Shown piece by piece: positions 6,686 to 11,832 of a DNA stretch of 14,447 nucleotides (positions are counted from its first letter, which is position 1; every line of letters starts with the position of its first letter). A program made the position numbers and the translations under genes. Source of the DNA: Aliarcobacter butzleri (GTDB taxonomy: Bacteria; Campylobacterota; Campylobacteria; Campylobacterales; Arcobacteraceae). The notes beneath the pieces were generated by a model. The model worked only from the letters and a program-made list of their open reading frames with translations, was not told the origin of the DNA and did no database searches. The stretch spans positions 1 through 14,447 of the forward strand of contig JAAYJJ010000052.1 of assembly GCA_012522985.1 (NCBI GenBank), given 5' to 3'.

Positions 6686-7867
6686 ATGTTAGAAAGCATT
6701 GATAAAAAGTTTGTACTACAAACCTATGCTAGAAATTATGTTAATTTTACAAAAGGTGTAAATGCTACACTTTATGATGACAACAACAAAGACTATATAG
6801 ATTTTACTAGTGGTATAGGTGTGGTAAGTGTAGGTCATGGAAACGAACAAGTGGCAAACAAGATCTGCGAACAAGCAAAAAAAATAACACATATATCAAA
6901 TCTATTTCTAATAGAGCCTCAAGCACTTTTAGCAAAAAAAATAAATGAACTAGCTGGTTTTGATGTAGCTACATTTTTTGCAAACAGTGGTGCTGAAGCA
7001 AATGAAGGAGCTATTAAAATAGCTAGAAAATATGGACAAGTAAACTTTGAAAATAAAAGATATAAGATTATTACATTAGAACACTCTTTTCATGGAAGAA
7101 CTATAACAACAGTCAAAGCAACAGGACAAGCAAAGTTTCATAGTGATTGTTTTGCTCCATATCCAGAGGGCTTTAGATATGATCCTACATTTGAAGCTGT
7201 TTATAACTCTATAGATGATGAAACAGTTGCGGTTATGATAGAGCTTATTCAAGGTGAGGGTGGGGTAAATCCTTTTAAAAAAGAGGAAATCCAAGCTTTA
7301 GCTAAGTTTTTGAAAGAAAAAGAGATTTTACTTATAGTTGATGAAGTTCAAACGGGTGTTTATAGTAGTGGAGAGTTTTTGGCTTGTAAAGAGTATGGGA
7401 TTGAGCCAGATATTATCACTTTAGCCAAAGGACTTGGTGGAGGTGTCCCTATAGGAGCTGTTTTAACTAAACACAAAAACCTTTTAAGTTATGGTGATCA
7501 TGGAAGTACTTTTGGAGGAAATTATCTTGTTACAGCTGCGGCTATAGAAGTACTTGATATATTACAAGAGTATAAACAAAGTGGTAAACTTGATGAACAT
7601 ATAGAGTATTTTGATAGCAAACTTAGAGCTTTACAAACTAAGTTTAGTGATATTATGCTTGATGTTACTGGATTTGGACTAATGAGAGGTATTAAAATTA
7701 AAGATGATGATACTTTAGCTAAGATTATTGACTTAGGCTTTAAAGAGGGTGTTTTGATCTTAAAAAGTGGTAGAAGTACATTAAGATTTTTGCCACCACT
7801 TACTATAAATAAAGGTGAGATTGATAAGGGGTTTCAAAGATTAGAAGATGCACTTAAGAAGATTTAG
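6686..7867 (+). CDS. argD: Acetylornithine aminotransferase (class III, PLP-dependent)
   Basis: ArgD transfers the amino group of glutamate to N-acetylglutamate 5-semialdehyde, giving N-acetylornithine in arginine synthesis; many ArgD proteins also serve lysine synthesis as DapC. The 393-residue length is typical. Fold-type I, class III signatures are all present: FFANSGAEANEGAIKIARKY (97-116) for phosphate binding and HSFHGRT (133-139). LLIVDEVQTG (215-224) carries Asp219, which contacts the PLP pyridine nitrogen. TLAKGLGGG (245-253) carries Lys248, which forms the Schiff base, and STFGGN (274-279) follows. Related omega-aminotransferases cannot be wholly excluded, but length and motifs fit ArgD best. 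GGAG lies 6 bases before the ATG. Its last 20 bases overlap the start of the following TolC-family gene, so it heads a translationally coupled three-gene unit that is not obviously about arginine. Confidence 0.9.
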   Translation: MLESIDKKFVLQTYARNYVNFTKGVNATLYDDNNKDYIDFTSGIGVVSVGHGNEQVANKICEQAKKITHISNLFLIEPQALLAKKINELAGFDVATFFANSGAEANEGAIKIARKYGQVNFENKRYKIITLEHSFHGRTITTVKATGQAKFHSDCFAPYPEGFRYDPTFEAVYNSIDDETVAVMIELIQGEGGVNPFKKEEIQALAKFLKEKEILLIVDEVQTGVYSSGEFLACKEYGIEPDIITLAKGLGGGVPIGAVLTKHKNLLSYGDHGSTFGGNYLVTAAAIEVLDILQEYKQSGKLDEHIEYFDSKLRALQTKFSDIMLDVTGFGLMRGIKIKDDDTLAKIIDLGFKEGVLILKSGRSTLRFLPPLTINKGEIDKGFQRLEDALKKI

Positions 7868-9032
7868 TTTATATTTGGCCTTACTTATATCTACTCTTAG
7901 CTCAAAAGAGTTAGAAAGAAGTATTTTATCAAGTAATAGGTTAGAACTGTTTGATTATAGGGAACAAAAGGTTATACAAGAGAGCAAAAAGCTCTCTATT
8001 GATTGGATAAGTCCTATTACATACACATACAACTACTATGATTATAAGGATTTGGATAATCAAGATAGATTTTCTGCTATATCTATAAATCAAGCTATTT
8101 TCAAAAGTGGGGGTATATATAACTCTATTAAATATGCTTCAAGTTTGCAAAGAAGCTCAATAGCTGATATAGATATAGCTAGAAAAAATCTTATAAAAGA
8201 GGCTCTTAGTACTCTTTTTGAGATATATAAGACAGACTCTTTAATAGAAAAACAGCTATTACTTATCAAAAATGGTGAACTTGATGTATTTAGAAAAAAA
8301 GAGCAGGTTTTAAGTGGTCTTTTAGATGCTAGTTATCTTGATAATGCACTATTAGAGCTAAGTGCCAAAAGAGTAGCACTTAGTGATATCAAATACTCTA
8401 AAGAGGCTTTAATAAATAGATTTGAAAGCTTAAGTGAAGCTGATTATAAAGCTATAGAGTTACCAAAGTTAGAGCTTATAGATAAGATGGAGTTTTTAAA
8501 AGAGAATAAAAATATCCAAAAGCAAGAGTTTATTGCCCAAAAAGAGTATAGATATAAAAATGTAGTAATATCAAGATATCTACCATCAGTTAATGCTATA
8601 TATAACTACACTAAATACCATGGAGATCATAGGGCAAATTTAGGCTCAAATTTCAATAATGAACTACAAAAATATGGGTTAAATCTAACTGTTCCTTTGG
8701 ATTTTAGGGCTTTTAGTGATACACAAAGTGCTAAAATAGAGTATCTCAAATCCCAAACAGAGCTAAATATTATCAAAGATGAGGAAAATAGCTTTTATAA
8801 AACAAAACTAGCAAGTATCAAAAGAGCTCAAGAAAAGCTCCAAATAGCAAAAGAGGAGCTAGATACATATAGCTCTTTGGTATCTCAAATGAGTGAGCTA
8901 AGCATTGCTGGGTATAAAACTGATCTTGATTTGCAAACTATGCAAAACTCCAAATCTATTAAAGAGTTGGATTTAGATATATATGAATATGAGTTACAAA
9001 TAGAGTTATTGGAGTTGTATGCAAGAATTTAG
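7848..9032 (+). CDS. TolC-family outer-membrane efflux protein (orphan)
   Basis: TolC-family proteins form trimeric channels spanning the outer membrane and periplasm, serving RND, ABC or MFS exporters or type I secretion. The 394 residues begin with a short, basic then hydrophobic signal sequence (1-19). Two halves follow, each with an amphipathic beta-like stretch and long helices. The first half has INQAIFKSGGIYNSIKYA (80-97) followed by helices to about 235. The second has YLPSVNAIYNYTKYHGD (244-260) and YGLNLTVPLDF (276-286), then long helices to the C terminus. At 394 residues it is at the short end for the family. No membrane-fusion or inner-membrane pump gene is beside it, so its partner is unknown. 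The ATG at 7848 overlaps argD by 20 bases and the 3' end overlaps the next gene by 14, implying coupled translation. Confidence 0.8.
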   Translation: MHLRRFSLYLALLISTLSSKELERSILSSNRLELFDYREQKVIQESKKLSIDWISPITYTYNYYDYKDLDNQDRFSAISINQAIFKSGGIYNSIKYASSLQRSSIADIDIARKNLIKEALSTLFEIYKTDSLIEKQLLLIKNGELDVFRKKEQVLSGLLDASYLDNALLELSAKRVALSDIKYSKEALINRFESLSEADYKAIELPKLELIDKMEFLKENKNIQKQEFIAQKEYRYKNVVISRYLPSVNAIYNYTKYHGDHRANLGSNFNNELQKYGLNLTVPLDFRAFSDTQSAKIEYLKSQTELNIIKDEENSFYKTKLASIKRAQEKLQIAKEELDTYSSLVSQMSELSIAGYKTDLDLQTMQNSKSIKELDLDIYEYELQIELLELYARI

Positions 9033-10026
9033 TAGATATTTTCATCAGTGGCTTTATGGAAAAGAGGGCTACTATAGTAAGTACAAGACCATAGGTAAAG
9101 GTGGGGATTTTTATACTGCTGTTAGTACCTCTATTTTTTTTGGTGGAAGTATTGCCAAAAAGATAGTAGATGAGGTAGAAAAAGGTAATTTATTGGATAA
9201 TAGTACCATAGTAGAAATAGGGGCTCATCATGGGTATTTACTTAGCGATATTATACAGTTTATCTATACCCTAAAGCCAACTCTTCTAAAAACTCTACAA
9301 TTTGCTATAGTTGAGAGGTTTGAACACCTCCAAAAAGCACAAAAAGAGTATTTTAAAGCCTCTTTTGGTGATGAAATAGAACTGGTTCATTATAATGATA
9401 TAAGTGATCTTAGGCTTGATAGTGCATTTGTAGTTGCAAATGAGATATTTGATGCCTTTGCTTGTGAGCTTATATATACAAAAGAGGGTGTTATCAATCA
9501 AGCTTTTGTAGATGATGAGCAAAAAATAGTTTTTAAACCAACTAATGATCCTAAAATAGTAGATTTTTGTACAAAATATAGTCTAAATAAGGGTGAATAT
9601 CCACTTAGTTATGATGAGTTTGCTAAGACTTTAAAACAAAATATTAAAAGTTTTCATTTTTGTACTTTTGATTATGGAGATATCTATACTAGAAATGATT
9701 TTTCTGCTAGGATTTATTCTAAACACAAGGTTTATCCTTTGTTTGAAGAGGGACTTAACCTAAAAGAGCTATATCAAAAAAGTGATATTACTTATGATGT
9801 ACCTTTTTCTTATTTGATAGATTGCTTTAAAGATCAAGGATGCAAGGTGGAGTTTCGTACCCAGCTTCAAACACTTATTAGTTTTGGTATAATAGACCTA
9901 CTAGAAATACTAAAAGCAAACAGTAGTGAAGAGCATTACCTAAAAGAGCTTGGTAGTGTAAAAACTCTACTTGAACCTACTGGTATGGGAGATAGGTTTA
10001 AATCCATCTATGTGATTTGTAAGTAA
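9019..10026 (+). CDS. SAM-dependent methyltransferase, MidA/NDUFAF7 family (COG1565)
   Basis: This family includes mitochondrial NDUFAF7, which methylates an arginine of the complex I subunit NDUFS2; bacterial members are little studied. The 335 residues show the family pattern. An N-terminal GYY (17-19) and GGDFYTAVSTS (28-38) correspond to the GDFxTAPE region. EIGAHHGYLLSD (66-77) occupies the SAM-binding glycine loop, with His-His where most members have a glycine-rich GxGxG-like segment. NEIFDAFACE (141-150) corresponds to the NExxDA motif, DYGD is at 218-221 and TGMGDRFK at 321-328. The ATG at 9019 overlaps the TolC-family gene by 14 bases and has GGAG 4 bases before it, so it is co-translated with that gene. 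It ends 5 bases from the convergent exbD. An NDUFAF7-like role on complex I (Nuo) is a family inference only. Confidence 0.85.
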   Translation: MQEFSRYFHQWLYGKEGYYSKYKTIGKGGDFYTAVSTSIFFGGSIAKKIVDEVEKGNLLDNSTIVEIGAHHGYLLSDIIQFIYTLKPTLLKTLQFAIVERFEHLQKAQKEYFKASFGDEIELVHYNDISDLRLDSAFVVANEIFDAFACELIYTKEGVINQAFVDDEQKIVFKPTNDPKIVDFCTKYSLNKGEYPLSYDEFAKTLKQNIKSFHFCTFDYGDIYTRNDFSARIYSKHKVYPLFEEGLNLKELYQKSDITYDVPFSYLIDCFKDQGCKVEFRTQLQTLISFGIIDLLEILKANSSEEHYLKELGSVKTLLEPTGMGDRFKSIYVICK

Positions 10027-10031
10027 TTATA

Positions 10032-10415
10032 CTAAGGGCTAGTTACTAATGCTAGGTTATAAAACTCCATAGCTTGTAAGATATCAAGAATCTTTACAAC
10101 TCTTTCGTAAGGTACATCTTTATCTATCCTAAGTATTGTAGCCTTTGCTTTATCATCTATGCTTTCAAGCCTCTTTTTTAGAAGATCTAAATCTATCTTT
10201 TCTCCTCTAAAGGCTAGTTCTTCTTTGCTAAGCTCTATAAAAATCTGATCTTCTTCTATTTTAGTAGCAGATTCACTAGCAGTTGGAAGATTTAGTATAA
10301 GAGCTAATTCATCTTTTTTAAAGACTGTACTAACAATAAAAAAGATAAGTAGTATAAAAACAACATCAACTAAAGGTGTGATATCAGGAGTTATTGGTTC
10401 TCTTCTTTTTTTCAT
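10032..10415 (-). CDS. exbD: ExbD/TolR-family proton-channel accessory protein
   Basis: ExbD works with ExbB in the inner membrane to turn proton-motive force into movement of a partner such as TonB; TolR is its paralogue. The 127 residues comprise a short basic N terminus, one membrane span (about 15-33, PLVDVVFILLIFF) with the essential Asp17, and a periplasmic domain of about 90 residues ending ALVTSP. Asp17 is the proton-carrying residue in the family. The ATG overlaps the exbB stop as ATGA (10415-10412), a typical coupling arrangement. No tonB, tolA or TonB-dependent receptor gene is in the window. Sequence alone does not separate ExbD from TolR firmly. It is convergent with the MidA-type gene with only 5 bases between the stop codons. 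Confidence 0.9.
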   Translation of the reverse strand: MKKRREPITPDITPLVDVVFILLIFFIVSTVFKKDELALILNLPTASESATKIEEDQIFIELSKEELAFRGEKIDLDLLKKRLESIDDKAKATILRIDKDVPYERVVKILDILQAMEFYNLALVTSP

Positions 10416-10915
10416 ACTCTTTTTAAAATTTCCTCTTTTAATATAATCTCAATATTATCTAAAAAACCAATAAAATAGTTATATGCTATATAGTGTGGAA
10501 TAGCAACTATTAGCCCAGCAACAGTAGTAATAAGTGCTACAGATATACCACTAGAAAATATAGTTGGATCTCCAAGTCCAGCAATACTAATAGCATCAAA
10601 AGCAGATAAAATCCCTATAACAGTACCAAGAAGCCCCAAAAGAGGGGAGATTGTAGCTATGATTTTAATACTATTTAGTCCAAACTCTAATTTTTGGATT
10701 TTGGTACTTATTTTTGACTCTATATTGGCTACATCACTACTTTGATTTGAGCTTTTTAGCTCATCTATAATCTCTAGTGCTAGTGCTTTGAGGTTTGATT
10801 TGGATATAAATAAAACAATAGCTTTATATATAATAATAGTAAAACCTATAATATTTAAAAAAAGTAGAAAATAGGCTATAAACCCACCTCTATCAATATA
10901 AACTAATAAATCCAT
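10412..10915 (-). CDS. exbB: ExbB/TolQ/MotA-family proton-channel protein
   Basis: This is the pentameric inner-membrane partner of ExbD. Using the ATG at 10915 it has 167 residues, with three membrane spans: about 11-35, 83-105 and 122-147. The family's conserved segments are PLLGLLGTVIGILSAFDAI (91-109, with Thr98) and GISVALITTVAGLIVAIPHY (123-142, with Thr131). Both lie in the spans that line the proton path. An upstream in-frame TTG at 10930 would add five residues (MQGLQ). It is rejected because AAGGA sits exactly 6 bases before the ATG at 10915 and falls inside that extension. The gene has its own promoter, sharing a palindromic -10 with the divergent PLP enzyme gene. ExbB and TolQ are hard to tell apart here. 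Confidence 0.9.
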   Translation of the reverse strand: MDLLVYIDRGGFIAYFLLFLNIIGFTIIIYKAIVLFISKSNLKALALEIIDELKSSNQSSDVANIESKISTKIQKLEFGLNSIKIIATISPLLGLLGTVIGILSAFDAISIAGLGDPTIFSSGISVALITTVAGLIVAIPHYIAYNYFIGFLDNIEIILKEEILKRV

Positions 10916-10938
10916 TTGTAATCCTTGCAATTTTGAGA

Positions 10939-10948
10939 TATAATTATA
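10939..10948. promoter_or_regulatory. Shared palindromic -10 of the divergent exbB and PLP enzyme genes
   Basis: TATAATTATA is its own reverse complement, so both strands read TATAAT: plus 10939-10944, minus 10948-10943. On the minus strand the predicted start is near 10936, giving a leader of about 20 bases with AAGGA before exbB. On the plus strand TATAAT is followed by TATACT and then the ATG at 10951, so transcription would begin at the start codon itself and the mRNA would be leaderless. Overlapping -10 boxes mean the two promoters should compete. Confidence 0.55.
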
Positions 10949-10950
10949 CT

Positions 10951-11829
10951 ATGAAGAGTATTAAACTAAACACACCAATAGAGAAGCTAAAATTTAGAGA
11001 TTTTGAGTTTTTTGTAAAAAGAGATGACTTAATAGATATTGATTTTAGTGGTAACAAAGCTAGAAAGCTATATTATTATTTGGATCATGAGTTTGAAGGA
11101 ATAAAAAAGCTAGTAAGTTATGGATCAAACCAATCAAATGCTATGTATTCTATGAGTGTTTTAGCTAGGCTTAAAAAATGGGAGTTTGAATACTATACAG
11201 ATCATATATCAAGCTATCTTTTAGAAAATCCTAGTGGCAACTATCTAGGAGCTTTGCAAAATGGTGCAAAGATTATTGATTTAGAGCATAATGATAAAAA
11301 AGAGCTAAAAAGCACAAAAGAGATACTTTTTATTCCAGAAGGTGGATATATAGATAAAGCAAGATATGGGCTAGAGATTTTGGCAAATGAACTAAAAGAG
11401 TGGATAAAAAAACAAGAAAATGATGATTTTAAGATTTTTTTGCCTAGTGGTACGGGAACAACAGCTCTTTTTTTGCAAGAGTTTTTACCATATGATGTAT
11501 ATACATGTGCTTGTGTCGGAGATGAAGAGTATCTTAAAAAAGAGTTCTTTGGACTTCAAAACGATGATAAACTACACCCAAAAATAATAAAAACAGCAAA
11601 AAAATATCATTTTGGTAAACTTTATAAGAATTTATATCTATTATGGCTTGAATTAAAAAGAGATATTATGGTAGAATTTGATATGCTATATGATATGATT
11701 GGCATAGAGACTATGATAAATAACGTAGAGATTTTTGAAGGTTCAAAAATTATCTATATCCATCAAGGTGGATTATTAGGCAATATTACAATGTTGCAAA
11801 GATACAAAAGAAAATTTGATCTAGGGTGA
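10951..11829 (+). CDS. PLP-dependent enzyme, ACC deaminase/D-cysteine desulfhydrase family
   Basis: Members are fold-type II PLP enzymes that open 1-aminocyclopropane-1-carboxylate or break down D-cysteine to pyruvate, ammonia and sulfide; many bacterial ones are uncharacterised. From the ATG at 10951 the protein has 292 residues, shorter than the usual 325-340. FVKRDDL (21-27) and SGNKARKLYY (33-42) give the PLP lysine, Lys36. GSNQSNAMYS (58-67) keeps QSN, with Ser62 matching the ACC deaminase Ser78 position, but lacks the usual following His/Gln-(A/T)-Arg. SGTGTT (166-171) is the phosphate cup and HQGGLLGN (271-278) is near the C terminus. A TTG at 10933 would add six residues but lies within the promoter. 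No Shine-Dalgarno is visible. The stop abuts the kinase start. Substrate unknown; D-cysteine or another D-amino acid is as likely as ACC. Confidence 0.82.
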   Translation: MKSIKLNTPIEKLKFRDFEFFVKRDDLIDIDFSGNKARKLYYYLDHEFEGIKKLVSYGSNQSNAMYSMSVLARLKKWEFEYYTDHISSYLLENPSGNYLGALQNGAKIIDLEHNDKKELKSTKEILFIPEGGYIDKARYGLEILANELKEWIKKQENDDFKIFLPSGTGTTALFLQEFLPYDVYTCACVGDEEYLKKEFFGLQNDDKLHPKIIKTAKKYHFGKLYKNLYLLWLELKRDIMVEFDMLYDMIGIETMINNVEIFEGSKIIYIHQGGLLGNITMLQRYKRKFDLG

Positions 11830-11832
11830 GTG

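Noticed and set aside
10026..10070. Possible hairpin using the CTAG repeats near the exbD 3' end
   Set aside because: Only about four base pairs can form and there is no U-tract.
10916..10930. TTG at 10930 as the exbB start
   Set aside because: AAGGA is 6 bases before the ATG at 10915 and lies inside the proposed extension; the TTG itself has no ribosome-binding site.
10933..10950. TTG at 10933 as the start of the PLP enzyme
   Set aside because: The six extra residues are encoded by the -10 box region, and the protein family starts near the ATG at 10951.
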